DNA of 64,000 bases from Gillisia sp. (GTDB lineage Bacteria; Bacteroidota; Bacteroidia; Flavobacteriales; Flavobacteriaceae): assembly GCA_024635655.1 (NCBI GenBank), contig JAGXIL010000039.1, forward strand, positions 86,849-150,848, given 5' to 3'. The position numbers and the translations under genes are program-made. The first letter of the stretch is position 1. Every line of letters begins with the position of its first letter. Below are positions 42,411-52,586 of the stretch, one piece after another. The notes under the pieces were generated by a model. It searched no databases, was not told the origin of the DNA, and saw only the letters and a list, made by a program, of their open reading frames with translations.

Positions 42411-43388
42411 TTACTTGTATAATACCTTTTTCACAGCCTTGATAACATCTTCACTATTAGGCAACCATTCCTTAAATAGTTCAGGAGAATATGGTGCCGG
42501 AGCATCTGCGGTGTTGATCCTCGCGATTGGCGCATCCAGGTAATCAAAAGCTTTTTCCTGTACCTGGTAAGATATCTCTGTTGAAATATTTCCAAACGGC
42601 CAGGATTCCTCAAGGATCACCAGTCGATTAGTCTTTTTCACAGATTTTATTATAGTGTCTATATCTAATGGACGGATAGTTCTAAGGTCAATGATCTCAC
42701 AGGAGATATCTTCTTTTTCCAGTTCTTCGGCAGCTTTATAAGCTTCTTTGATGATCTTTCCAAAGGAAACAATAGTAACGCTGGTTCCTTCACGCTTAAT
42801 ATCTGCAACTCCTATAGGAATAACATACTCTTCTTCAGGCACCTCGCCTTTGTCCCCGTACATTTGCTCACTTTCCATAAAAATCACGGGATCATCATCC
42901 CGAATTGCCGATTTCAGAAGTCCTTTTGCATCATAAGGATTTGAAGGAACTATAACTTTTAACCCGGGACAATTGGCATACCAGCTTTCAAAAGCCTGGG
43001 AATGTGTAGCCGCAAGTTGTCCTGCCGATGCCGTTGGCCCTCTGAAAACAATGGGTATATTGAATTGCCCACCGCTCATATGACGCATTTTGGCAGCATT
43101 ATTTATGATCTGGTCGATTCCCACCAAAGAGAAATTAAAGGTCATGAACTCAATAATAGGCCGGTTGCCGTTCATTGCACTTCCAATTCCAATTCCGGAA
43201 AAACCAAGTTCAGATATGGGGGTGTCTATTACTCTGTCTGGTCCAAATTCATCCAGCATTCCTTTTGAAGCTTTGTAGGCTCCATTGTATTCGGCAACCT
43301 CTTCTCCCATTAAATAAATGCTTTCATCTTTTCGCATTTCTTCGCTCATGGCCTGCTGAATAGCTTCTCTAAATTGGATTGTACTCAT
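42411..43388 (-). CDS. pdhB: pyruvate dehydrogenase E1 component subunit beta
   Basis: FREAIQQAMSEEMRKDESIYLMGEEVAEYNGAYKASKGMLDEFGPDRVIDTPISELGFSGIGIGSAMNG. Confidence 0.96.
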   Translation of the reverse strand: MSTIQFREAIQQAMSEEMRKDESIYLMGEEVAEYNGAYKASKGMLDEFGPDRVIDTPISELGFSGIGIGSAMNGNRPIIEFMTFNFSLVGIDQIINNAAKMRHMSGGQFNIPIVFRGPTASAGQLAATHSQAFESWYANCPGLKVIVPSNPYDAKGLLKSAIRDDDPVIFMESEQMYGDKGEVPEEEYVIPIGVADIKREGTSVTIVSFGKIIKEAYKAAEELEKEDISCEIIDLRTIRPLDIDTIIKSVKKTNRLVILEESWPFGNISTEISYQVQEKAFDYLDAPIARINTADAPAPYSPELFKEWLPNSEDVIKAVKKVLYK

Positions 43389-43470
43389 TCTTTATATTAT
43401 CTGTTAAGTCAAAAATAAAAAACAAAAATAGTAATTAAGGAAAGTTTAAACTACTACTTCCCAATAAAAT

Positions 43471-43494
43471 ATTTACTATGCGCGCATAGTAAAT
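43471..43494. promoter_or_regulatory. perfect 24-bp palindrome in divergent pdhB/etfB promoter
   Basis: ATTTACTATGCG|CGCATAGTAAAT. Confidence 0.75.
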
Positions 43495-43554
43495 TTCCAT
43501 ATAATTTCCTTATCTTCGTCTTTGAGAATATAAACCTATTTAAAGATTACATAG

Positions 43555-44301
43555 ATGAAGATATTAGTATGTATTAGCCATGTGCCCGATACTACCTCAA
43601 AGATCAATTTCACCAATGATAATACTCAATTTGATTCCAACGGGGTCCAGTTTGTCATTAATCCAAATGACGAATTTGGACTTACCCGGGCTATGTGGTT
43701 CAAGGAGAAGCAAGGTGCAAGTGTAGATGTAATAAACGTTGGTGGGCCCGAGACAGAACCCACCTTACGTAAAGCTCTTGCTATTGGTGCCGATTCTGCC
43801 ATTCGAGTCAATACCGCTGCTAAAGACGGATTTCAGGTTGCCAAACAACTTGCCAAAGTAGCAGGTGACGGGGGTTATGACCTTATTATAGCCGGAAGGG
43901 AATCGATTGACTATAACGGGGGAATGGTTCCGGGAATGCTTGCCGCATTGCTGGGTGCTAATTTTGTAAATACCTGTATAAGTCTTGAAGTTGAAGGTAA
44001 TGATGTTAAAGCCATTCGGGAGATCGATGGGGGTAAAGAAAGCGTTACCACTTCCCTGCCGCTTGTTATTGGAGCTCAAAAAGGGCTGGTAGAAGAGAGC
44101 GACCTGAAGATCCCAAATATGAGGGGAATTATGCAGGCCAGATCCAAACCTTTAAACGTGGTGGAGCCCGATGATGTTGAAGTGCGAACCGAAGCCCAAA
44201 AATTTGAAAAACCTGCTCCAAAAGGCGCGGTTAAACTCATAGATCCTGATAATCTGGACGAGTTGGTGAATTTACTTCACAATGAGGCGAAAGTGATTTA
44301 A
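43555..44301 (+). CDS. etfB: electron transfer flavoprotein subunit beta
   Basis: MKILVCISHVPDTTSKI; GRESIDYNGGMVPGMLAALLG. Confidence 0.96.
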   Translation: MKILVCISHVPDTTSKINFTNDNTQFDSNGVQFVINPNDEFGLTRAMWFKEKQGASVDVINVGGPETEPTLRKALAIGADSAIRVNTAAKDGFQVAKQLAKVAGDGGYDLIIAGRESIDYNGGMVPGMLAALLGANFVNTCISLEVEGNDVKAIREIDGGKESVTTSLPLVIGAQKGLVEESDLKIPNMRGIMQARSKPLNVVEPDDVEVRTEAQKFEKPAPKGAVKLIDPDNLDELVNLLHNEAKVI

Positions 44302-44369
44302 TAAAGAGTTTAAATATATAACAGGACTTAGGCTTATTCTGAAAGTCCGGAAATAAAAAAAATAGAAAT

Positions 44370-45338
44370 ATGTCAGTTTTAGTATATCCAGAATCCGAAG
44401 ACGGGAATTTCAAGACAGTATCTTTCGAAGTTGCCTCTTATGCAAGGGAAATAGCCCAGAATATGCAAACCACAGTTACCGCTGTTACTTTTAATAATTC
44501 AGAGGCTTCCGAACTTGGCAATTATGGAGTAGATAAGGTCCTTAATGTAAAAAACGATAAATTAAAGAATTTTAATGCTGAAGCTTATGCCGATGTTATA
44601 AAGCAAGCTGCAGAAAAAGAAGGCGCAAAAGTGGTTGTTATAAGCCAAAGCGCAAACAGCAAATATCTTGCACCGCTTTTGGCAGTGCATCTTAACGCAG
44701 GTTATGCATCTAATGTCGTTGCACTTCCTGAAAGTACTGAACCTTTTACTGTTAAGAGAACTGCATTTACCAACAAAGCCTTTAATTTCACCAGTATGAC
44801 TACTGATGTAAAGATCATAGGAATTTCTAAAAATGCTTTTGGGCTGAAGGAAAACCCCGCAGATGCTGTAGTTGAAGAATTTTCGCCAACTTTGACGGGA
44901 GAAGATTTCACCGTGGAGGTCACTAATGTAGATAAGGCCAGAGATAAAGTTACTATTGCCGATGCAGAAATTGTAGTTTCCGGAGGCCGGGGGCTTAAAG
45001 GCCCTGAAAATTGGGGAATTTTAGAAGATCTTGCCGATACTTTGGGAGCCGCAACTGCCTGTTCCAAACCTGTAAGCGATATGGGATGGCGGCCTCACCA
45101 TGAGCACGTAGGACAAACCGGAAAACCGGTAGCCTCCAACCTGTACATCGCTATTGGAATTTCAGGAGCCATTCAACATTTAGCAGGAATAAATGCTTCA
45201 AAAGTAAAAGTTGTAATCAATAATGATCCTGAAGCCCCATTTTTTAAGGCTGCAGACTACGGTGTGGTTGGAGATGCCTTTGAAATAGTACCTAAACTAA
45301 ATGAAAAACTAAAAGAATTTAAAGCTAAAAACGCATAA
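44370..45338 (+). CDS. etfA: electron transfer flavoprotein subunit alpha
   Basis: VVSGGRGLKGPENWGILEDLADTLGAATACSKPVSDMGW; QTGKPVASNLYIAIGISGAIQHLAG. Confidence 0.97.
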   Translation: MSVLVYPESEDGNFKTVSFEVASYAREIAQNMQTTVTAVTFNNSEASELGNYGVDKVLNVKNDKLKNFNAEAYADVIKQAAEKEGAKVVVISQSANSKYLAPLLAVHLNAGYASNVVALPESTEPFTVKRTAFTNKAFNFTSMTTDVKIIGISKNAFGLKENPADAVVEEFSPTLTGEDFTVEVTNVDKARDKVTIADAEIVVSGGRGLKGPENWGILEDLADTLGAATACSKPVSDMGWRPHHEHVGQTGKPVASNLYIAIGISGAIQHLAGINASKVKVVINNDPEAPFFKAADYGVVGDAFEIVPKLNEKLKEFKAKNA

Positions 45339-45355
45339 TTTTTTTAACTTGCGTG

Positions 45356-45412
45356 CTTTAAAAGGGCGGTCTAAATTTGGTAAAAGGTCCTTATTTAGAC
45401 GCCCTTTTTTAA
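45356..45412 (+). terminator. intrinsic terminator after etfA
   Basis: AAAGGGCGGTCTAAAT...ATTTAGACGCCCTTTTTT long stem with one bulge. Confidence 0.85.
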
Positions 45413-45422
45413 TTTATAATAT

Positions 45423-46049
45423 ATGAGCTTAGTGCGCCTTAATATTAAAGGAATTTCTTATAGTCAAACCCAAAATGGTGCGTATGCCCTCATTTTAAGT
45501 GAGGTGGATGGAGACAGAAAACTGCCAATAGTAATAGGAGCTTTTGAAGCGCAGTCTATTGCCATTGCACTTGAAAAAGAGATTAAACCCCCCAGACCTT
45601 TAACACACGATCTGTTCAAAAATTTTAGTGACCGCTTCGAGATCGTTGTAAAACAGGTGATCATTCACAAGCTGGTGGATGGGGTTTTTTACTCCAGCCT
45701 GATATGCGAACGCGATAAGATCGAAGAGATCATTGATGCTCGCACCAGTGATGCCATAGCATTAGCCCTTAGGTTCAATGCACCTATTTTTACTTATAAG
45801 AATATATTGGATAAAGCCGGAATCTACCTCAAAGGAGAGACTGGTTCAATGACATCTTCCACTCCTACCCCGCCCGGGGAAGAGATGAATGTGGATGATA
45901 TAGTTGCAGAAAAGTTAGAAACCACCGGTACCAATTACAAAAAAATGTCTTTGGACGAACTTGAAACTTTACTCTCTCAAGCTGTAAAAAATGAGGATTA
46001 CGAGAAAGCAGCAAGAATAAGAGATGAAATTTCAAAACGCAACAAGTAA
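45423..46049 (+). CDS. bifunctional nuclease (BFN) domain with C-terminal UVR motif
   Basis: LPIVIGAFEAQSIAIALE, DARTSDAIALALRFNAPIF; C-term LSQAVKNEDYEKAARIRDEISKRN. Confidence 0.93.
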   Translation: MSLVRLNIKGISYSQTQNGAYALILSEVDGDRKLPIVIGAFEAQSIAIALEKEIKPPRPLTHDLFKNFSDRFEIVVKQVIIHKLVDGVFYSSLICERDKIEEIIDARTSDAIALALRFNAPIFTYKNILDKAGIYLKGETGSMTSSTPTPPGEEMNVDDIVAEKLETTGTNYKKMSLDELETLLSQAVKNEDYEKAARIRDEISKRNK

Positions 46050-46057
46050 TTGGATAT

Positions 46058-47761
46058 ATGAATAAAGTCTGGGTAACCCTGATCTTTTTTTTATTCGGAA
46101 TTCTTAGTTTACAGGCCCAAAGCATCACCAAAGAGTGGAGCTTTGATTCTGCCGAAGACACCAGCACACTACAAAACGAATTTTCTTCACAATATCTTCT
46201 TATCGATGAAGATGGCAGGTTCAAAATGACATCTGAAGAGGAAGAAACTATTTCAGAAGGAGATTACCTATATCAAAATAATCTGTTGATCTTCTTTTTT
46301 GATACCACCCGCGACTCCATCAGGAGGTTTAGGGTACAGGAATTAACTGACGACGCCCTTATTCTATCAGACCCAAATAACACCTATACCTTTACCGAAG
46401 CACCTCAGCCATTAGAAGAAGTTATCCCTGTAGAGGCTGCAAAAGAGATCATTCCCAGCCAGGGAATGTCCTTCACCAGTGTCTGGCGGGGTGTACTGGG
46501 AATGATTTCCCTTCTGCTGCTGGCGATATTTTTCAGCAGCAAAAGAAGCGCCATTAACTGGAAGACAGTCTCTGTAGGCCTGGCTGCACAATTGTTGCTG
46601 GCCCTGGGAGTATTAAAAGTTACATTTATAAAGAATATTTTTGAATTTGTAGGTAAGATCTTTGTTCTCATCCTGGATTTTACACGGGCGGGCAGTGAGT
46701 TCTTACTGGGAGGATTAATGGAAGTTGACAGCTTTGGGTTCATCTTTCTTTTCCAGGTGTTACCTACTATTATATTCTTTTCGGCATTGACCTCGGTACT
46801 TTTTTATTTAGGAGTTGTACAGATCATTGTTAAAGGGATGGCATGGGTCCTTACAAAGCTAATGGGGATTTCCGGCGCAGAAAGCCTAAGCGTAGCGGGG
46901 AATATTTTTCTTGGACAAACAGAGGCTCCTCTCCTGATCAAGGCATACCTGGAAAGAATGACCCGCTCTGAGATCCTGCTGGTCATGATTGGTGGGATGG
47001 CCACCGTGGCAGGAGGAGTATTGGCAGCTTATATTGGATTTCTTGGAGGAGACGACCCTGAATTACGCCTGCAATTTGCGAAGCACCTTTTAGCAGCTTC
47101 TGTTATGGCAGCCCCGGGGGCAATTGTGATCTCCAAGATCTTATACCCTCAACAGGAACCTGTAAATAACAATGTAGAAATTTCTTCTGAAAAAATAGGT
47201 TCTAATTTCCTGGATGCCATTGCCAATGGAACTACAGAAGGATTAAAACTGGCTGCAAACGTGGCGGCAATGCTTTTGGTCTTTATCGCCTTTATTGCAA
47301 TGATCAATTACATCCTGGGATCAATAGGAGGGTACACCAATTTAAACGCTTTAATGGCAGAATACACTCCCTACTCCAAATTCTCGCTGGAAGCAATCCT
47401 GGGAACCATCTTCTCCCCTCTTATGTGGCTTATGGGAGTTGCAAAAGAAGATATGATGTTGATGGGCCAGCTGCTGGGAATAAAGCTTGTTGCCAGTGAA
47501 TTTGTAGGCTACATTCAGCTGGCAGATCTAAAAAATCCGGCTAATTTCTTAAGCCTCAACTATGAAAAATCCATTATTATGGCGACTTATATGCTTTGCG
47601 GATTTGCAAATTTTGCATCTATAGGAATACAAATTGGCGGGATAGGGTCCCTTGCCCCGGGTAAAAGAAAAATGCTATCAGAATTTGGGATGAAAGCCTT
47701 AATTGGTGGAACTCTTGCTTCTTTGCTTTCTGCTACTATTGCAGGAATGATCATTGGGTAA
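46058..47761 (+). CDS. concentrative nucleoside transporter (NupC-type) with N-terminal secreted domain
   Basis: GNIFLGQTEAPLLIKAYLERMTRSEILLVMIGGMATVAGGVLAAYIGFLGG; AGSLEFLLGGL-like; N-terminal signal peptide + ~110 aa soluble domain. Confidence 0.93.
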   Translation: MNKVWVTLIFFLFGILSLQAQSITKEWSFDSAEDTSTLQNEFSSQYLLIDEDGRFKMTSEEEETISEGDYLYQNNLLIFFFDTTRDSIRRFRVQELTDDALILSDPNNTYTFTEAPQPLEEVIPVEAAKEIIPSQGMSFTSVWRGVLGMISLLLLAIFFSSKRSAINWKTVSVGLAAQLLLALGVLKVTFIKNIFEFVGKIFVLILDFTRAGSEFLLGGLMEVDSFGFIFLFQVLPTIIFFSALTSVLFYLGVVQIIVKGMAWVLTKLMGISGAESLSVAGNIFLGQTEAPLLIKAYLERMTRSEILLVMIGGMATVAGGVLAAYIGFLGGDDPELRLQFAKHLLAASVMAAPGAIVISKILYPQQEPVNNNVEISSEKIGSNFLDAIANGTTEGLKLAANVAAMLLVFIAFIAMINYILGSIGGYTNLNALMAEYTPYSKFSLEAILGTIFSPLMWLMGVAKEDMMLMGQLLGIKLVASEFVGYIQLADLKNPANFLSLNYEKSIIMATYMLCGFANFASIGIQIGGIGSLAPGKRKMLSEFGMKALIGGTLASLLSATIAGMIIG

Positions 47762-47839
47762 ATGTATAAATTCCGGAATTTCTGAAAGAAACTTTAAATA
47801 CTACTTCTAAAGATTTCTTCAATTTCAATTACCATAAAT

Positions 47840-47875
47840 AAAAAACCCTTCTGAGCCATCAGAAGGGTTTTTTTA
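47840..47875. terminator. bidirectional terminator AAAAAACCCTTCTGA..TCAGAAGGGTTTTTTT
   Basis: perfect hairpin. Confidence 0.85.
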
Positions 47876-47894
47876 TTTTAATTTCATTATTGGT

Positions 47895-49685
47895 TTAACC
47901 AAGTGCAACCATACTACCACCAATGGCGGCACCTGCAGAAATTAATGCGCTTATCACCAGCCACCAAGCTGCTGCGGCTGCGTTTTTTCTGGTATTCTCA
48001 GCCTGAATAACAGCTTTTCGTTTAAGATTCTCCAGCCTGCGGTTTGCTTCATCTTCAATCTTTTGGATCCTGTCCAGCACATTGTTTTTCGCATCTTCAT
48101 AAGATTGCACCACTTTGTCTATATCCTTTTCATCAATTTTGGTGTTTGAGGTAACAACAGACACCAGAGAGTCCCGGTCCATATTCTGAAGTTTTCTTTT
48201 TACTGAAGACAGCTTATCACCTTGATCGTCCATTTTTCCCTGGAAATAACTGGTAAGCATGGCAAAATTAATATCAGGTTTTCCGGTATTATTTACCATT
48301 TTAGAAAGTTCTTTTTCCAGTTTCATCTTCATGTCTGAATGATCATCTTTATGCTGTACCCTAAGGGCGGAAGCATCAGTTATTTTACTTCCGTGATCTC
48401 TTCCATCTCCTGAACCTCCAATTTGCTGCTTTATCTTTTGGATGAGATCTTCAGCCTTATCGGCATATTTTTCAACCTGCTTTTTATCGAGAGCAGTGTT
48501 TGCAGTCAATACTTCTACAATGGTGTCCCTGTCAATATCCCCTAATTTAGATGCCAGTTTAGGTCCTTCCACAGTTGGATTTTTCACCACCTCCATAATC
48601 TTGTTCTGTAAATTGGAACCCTGATCCATATCTTTAGGAGAAGCCTTAGAGAGGATTCCTTTGATCTTTTCTATATAACCATGTACCTGCTCCTCTTCAG
48701 CAGGGGTGAATTTTGCTACAACTTTCTCCAGCTTCTCCTCTCCGTTATCACCTTCACCATAGGCTTCCTTTAATTCCCGCTGAAGTTGTTTCAGTTTCTC
48801 CATTTTTCCCTGGTTGTCAGAACCATCTCCGTCTGATGCCTGGGAAATGGCCTTGTCCATCACCTGTTGAATGGCCATCCATTTCTGGCCTCCACCACCT
48901 TGTTTTTTGCTCGTCTCTTTCTGGACTTGTTCATTCCTTTTATCAGACTCCTCAACGATTTCTTTGATATCTTTTTTTACCTGCTCATAATCGGGAACCG
49001 ATTTATCGACCCGGGTAAAAAATTCGTCAACAGATTCATTGATCACCTTGGGATCAAATGTTGAACTAAAGTCCTTTCTGATCTTATCTACAGTATCTTC
49101 AGCAACATTTTTCATCTGGGATTCCTTAGAGGTAGAAAACACTCCTTTTACTGCTTCTCCGGAGGCTCTTAACCCTGCGGTTGCTGTATTTATTAATCCG
49201 CCGACCAGGGAATTCACCACTTTACTTTCCAGATAGAACATCAGAATAAAAAATGTGGCCCAAATTACCAGCCCCAGAGTAATAGCAATAACTGTATTAG
49301 CTATAAGGCTTAGGTTTATAGCAAGAGCGGTTGCGCCAAATAAAGACAAACCTACCGTAATCGCACTCCAGAGTCCAAAGCCGGTAGTGATCATAGTTCC
49401 GGTATCCATACCATCATCATCGTCATCATCGTCGTTGTCTTTTACTTTATATTTGTTCTCCACATAACTCTCCTTGATATCCCCAATTGCCGTTATTCCC
49501 AAAGCTACTGAAAGGGCCGTAAGTATAAATTGAAAACCCATTGCCAACAAGACTCCGGCTATGATCGCGATTAGAAAGTTGGGTGTAATAACAGAATTGG
49601 TAAATGTATCCACTTCTGCCTCCTGCGCCATTAAAACCATAGGACTCAAAAATAAACTCATAATTAGTAAGACATGCTTTTTCAT
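47895..49685 (-). CDS. multi-TM protein with duplicated DRDxxVxVxTxNT module and C-terminal TM hairpin, unknown function
   Basis: signal/TMs at N-term, poly-Asp (DNDDDDDDDG), two related modules (KLGDIDRDTIVEVLTANTALDKKQVEKYADKAEDLIQKI / KLQNMDRDSLVSVVTSNTKIDEKDIDKVVQSYEDAKNNVLDRI). Confidence 0.75.
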   Translation of the reverse strand: MKKHVLLIMSLFLSPMVLMAQEAEVDTFTNSVITPNFLIAIIAGVLLAMGFQFILTALSVALGITAIGDIKESYVENKYKVKDNDDDDDDDGMDTGTMITTGFGLWSAITVGLSLFGATALAINLSLIANTVIAITLGLVIWATFFILMFYLESKVVNSLVGGLINTATAGLRASGEAVKGVFSTSKESQMKNVAEDTVDKIRKDFSSTFDPKVINESVDEFFTRVDKSVPDYEQVKKDIKEIVEESDKRNEQVQKETSKKQGGGGQKWMAIQQVMDKAISQASDGDGSDNQGKMEKLKQLQRELKEAYGEGDNGEEKLEKVVAKFTPAEEEQVHGYIEKIKGILSKASPKDMDQGSNLQNKIMEVVKNPTVEGPKLASKLGDIDRDTIVEVLTANTALDKKQVEKYADKAEDLIQKIKQQIGGSGDGRDHGSKITDASALRVQHKDDHSDMKMKLEKELSKMVNNTGKPDINFAMLTSYFQGKMDDQGDKLSSVKRKLQNMDRDSLVSVVTSNTKIDEKDIDKVVQSYEDAKNNVLDRIQKIEDEANRRLENLKRKAVIQAENTRKNAAAAAWWLVISALISAGAAIGGSMVALG

Positions 49686-49915
49686 TTTCGTTTTTGATTT
49701 AGTTAGAATTCGTTTTAGCTATTTTACATTTAAATTAATGAGACTATTCTTAATTAAAGTTAATTAACACCATTTTATTTTTATCATACTGCTGATCTTA
49801 AGCGTTTTAACAAGTTAATAACATTTGATAAATCTATAATTCGCAGGCAGTTTGGAACTTTATATTTCCTTAATTTTAGAGCTGGAAATCCTAGAGACAA
49901 GAGATAAGAATTAAA

Positions 49916-50764
49916 ATGAAGCAATACCACGATTTATTACGTCACGTGATGGAGCACGGAAATGAAAAGGGAGATCGCACAGGCACCGGGACCAAAAGCG
50001 TATTTGGATACCAAATGAGATTTGACCTTAGCAAAGGTTTTCCTATGGTAACCACCAAAAAACTCCATTTAAAATCTATTGTTTATGAACTTCTATGGTT
50101 TCTGAATGGGGATACCAATATCAAATATCTTCAAGAACATGGGGTGAAAATTTGGAATGAGTGGGCTGATGAGAACGGTGACCTGGGTCCGGTTTACGGC
50201 CATCAATGGCGCAACTGGAACAGCGAAGATATAGACCAGATAAAAGAGATAATCAAAACCTTAAAGAGCAATCCCAACAGCCGGAGAATGCTTGTATCGG
50301 CCTGGAACCCTTCCGTGCTTCCGGACACTTCGAAATCATTTTCAGAAAATGTGGCAAATGGTAAGGCGGCATTGCCTCCCTGTCACGCATTTTTCCAGTT
50401 CTACGTTACCCAGCCCGCAGCAGGTTCTAATGAGAAGCCCAAACTTTCCCTTCAGCTTTATCAACGCAGTGCCGATATTTTTCTTGGGGTGCCTTTCAAT
50501 ATAGCCTCCTACGCCTTATTTACTATGATGATGGCACAGGTATGTGATTATGATGCAGGAGATTTTATCCACACCTTCGGCGATGCCCATATATATTCTA
50601 ATCATTATGAACAGGTGGAGCTTCAGCTATCGCGCCAGCCTAAAAATTTGCCAACCATGAAGCTAAATCCTGAAGTTAAGGATATCTTTGGCTTCAAATT
50701 TGAAGACTTCAGCCTGGAGAATTATGATCCGCACCCCCATATCAAGGGTAAAGTTGCCATATAA
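49916..50764 (+). CDS. thyA: thymidylate synthase
   Basis: [68 protein letters not shown]. Confidence 0.98.
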   Translation: MKQYHDLLRHVMEHGNEKGDRTGTGTKSVFGYQMRFDLSKGFPMVTTKKLHLKSIVYELLWFLNGDTNIKYLQEHGVKIWNEWADENGDLGPVYGHQWRNWNSEDIDQIKEIIKTLKSNPNSRRMLVSAWNPSVLPDTSKSFSENVANGKAALPPCHAFFQFYVTQPAAGSNEKPKLSLQLYQRSADIFLGVPFNIASYALFTMMMAQVCDYDAGDFIHTFGDAHIYSNHYEQVELQLSRQPKNLPTMKLNPEVKDIFGFKFEDFSLENYDPHPHIKGKVAI

Positions 50765-50777
50765 GAAACACCTGCTT

Positions 50778-51194
50778 ATGAAAAAATGCCTTATAATATT
50801 TACATTAGCCCTCTTCACCAGCTTCAGCTACGCACAGGAGGGAGTCCGGGTTCAGAAGAATTCTGTTAGTACTAAAGAGATCGCACCGGTATGGCCGGGA
50901 TGTGAAACCAGCAAAGAAACTTCAAAAGACTGTTTTAATACCCAGTTGAACAGCCTCTTAAAGAAAAATTTCAAGTATCCAAAAGATGCTAATGGAAATA
51001 TTGTAAGAGGCAGAACCGTTCTTTCCTTTACTGTTGATGAAAAAGGAAAGGTTAAGGATGTTAAAGCAACAGGAGATCATAAGGCATTGAACGAGGAGGC
51101 CATGAGGATCGTGAGCCTTTTTCCGATAATGAAGCCCGGAATACGAGGAGGTAAAGCTATTCCTGTTTTCTACAAAATGCCCTTCAATTTATAG
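50778..51194 (+). CDS. secreted TonB C-terminal-like (energy transducer) protein
   Basis: signal peptide from ATG 50778; VWPGCETSKETSKDCFNTQLNSLLKKNFKYP; RGRTVLSFTVDEKGKVKDVKATG. Confidence 0.85.
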   Translation: MKKCLIIFTLALFTSFSYAQEGVRVQKNSVSTKEIAPVWPGCETSKETSKDCFNTQLNSLLKKNFKYPKDANGNIVRGRTVLSFTVDEKGKVKDVKATGDHKALNEEAMRIVSLFPIMKPGIRGGKAIPVFYKMPFNL

Positions 51195-51368
51195 ATCTGC
51201 CTTTGTTTTTCCTGATTTTTTCTACTTTAGAAAAAACACTCATGGCTGTCATAACCATTTGCTATTTACAATTGATCTTTCATAATTTCATGCCTGAACA
51301 AACCAAAGTGGTAGTACTTTTAACTTGTGCTTAACTCTCGTTAAATTCTGGCAATCATAAAAAAAGTG

Positions 51369-51376
51369 TAACTTTG
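51369..51376 (+). promoter_or_regulatory. Bacteroidetes-type -7 box TAACTTTG upstream of egtB
   Basis: matches TAnnTTTG; ~28 nt upstream of ATG 51404. Confidence 0.4.
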
Positions 51377-51403
51377 ATATCGTTCAAATTACGCCACTTT
51401 TTT

Positions 51404-52570
51404 ATGATTGCTCAGAAAGACCTATTCTCTCTTTTTATAGAAACCCGTGCCAAAACAGAATCTATTTGCTCCTTCCTGGAGATCGAGGATTATGTGGTGC
51501 AGCCGGTTGTTGACGTCTCTCCACCCAAATGGCATTTAGGACATACCACCTGGTTTTTTGAAGAATTTGTTCTAAAAAAATACGATCAGGGCTATAAACT
51601 TTTTGATGAAAATTCCGCTTATGTTTTCAACAGCTACTATGAAAGTGTAGGCGAAAAAGTAGTGCGGACAGATCGCGGAAATCTTTCGCGCCCCACAGTT
51701 TCCTGGGTGTACGAGTACAGGGAATATGTTACAACAGCATTAAAAGATCTTTTTGACGCCTCTCCAAATCTTCCTCCTGAAGTCCTTGAGGTTATAGAAA
51801 TTGGCTGTCACCACGAAAAACAGCACCAGGAACTACTCATAACAGACATCAAATATATCTTAGGCAATAACCCTTTGATGCCCGTTTATAATAATGAATT
51901 TGAAGAAAATAAGATTCAGGAGGGCGGGCAAAAATGGATAAAGATAGCCGAGGGAGTTTATGAAATTGGGCATCAAGAATTCAATTTTTCCTATGATAAT
52001 GAGCTGGGGGCACATAAAACTTATTTACGCGAGTTTGAAATATCAAACAAACTTGTCACCAATAAAGAATATACAGAATTCATAGATGCAGGCGGATACA
52101 AAGACGTGCTGCTTTGGCATGCCGAGGCCTGGGACTGGATCAACACCAATGGGATCAATGCGCCTTTTTACTGGCACGAGATTGACGGAAAATGGCATCA
52201 ATATACTTTACAGGGACTAAAAGAACTTTCTTTGGATGCCCCGTTATCCCATATTTCATACTATGAGGCATTTGCCTATGCTCAATGGAAAAAATTAAGG
52301 CTTCCTACAGAATTTGAATGGGAGATCGCCCAGGATCAATTTGATTGGGGAACCCGTTGGGAATGGACTGAAAGTGCCTATTCCCCTTATCCCGGATTTA
52401 AAACTGCTGAAGGTGCCCTGGGAGAGTACAACGGAAAATTCATGGTTAACCAAAAAGTCCTGAGAGGAGCATCTGTTGCAACATCAAATAACCATACCCG
52501 ACACACCTACCGAAATTTTTTCCATCCTCACCTTCGCTGGCAATTTACTGGTGTAAGACTGGCACGCTAA
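51404..52570 (+). CDS. egtB: ergothioneine biosynthesis protein EgtB (sulfoxide synthase)
   Basis: DinB-like HLGHTTWFFEEF and IGCHHEKQHQELL iron ligands, C-term FGE-sulfatase domain (LRGASVATSNNHTRHTYRNFFHPHLRWQFTGVRLAR). Confidence 0.93.
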   Translation: MIAQKDLFSLFIETRAKTESICSFLEIEDYVVQPVVDVSPPKWHLGHTTWFFEEFVLKKYDQGYKLFDENSAYVFNSYYESVGEKVVRTDRGNLSRPTVSWVYEYREYVTTALKDLFDASPNLPPEVLEVIEIGCHHEKQHQELLITDIKYILGNNPLMPVYNNEFEENKIQEGGQKWIKIAEGVYEIGHQEFNFSYDNELGAHKTYLREFEISNKLVTNKEYTEFIDAGGYKDVLLWHAEAWDWINTNGINAPFYWHEIDGKWHQYTLQGLKELSLDAPLSHISYYEAFAYAQWKKLRLPTEFEWEIAQDQFDWGTRWEWTESAYSPYPGFKTAEGALGEYNGKFMVNQKVLRGASVATSNNHTRHTYRNFFHPHLRWQFTGVRLAR

Positions 52571-52586
52571 TACCGACTTTTAAAAT

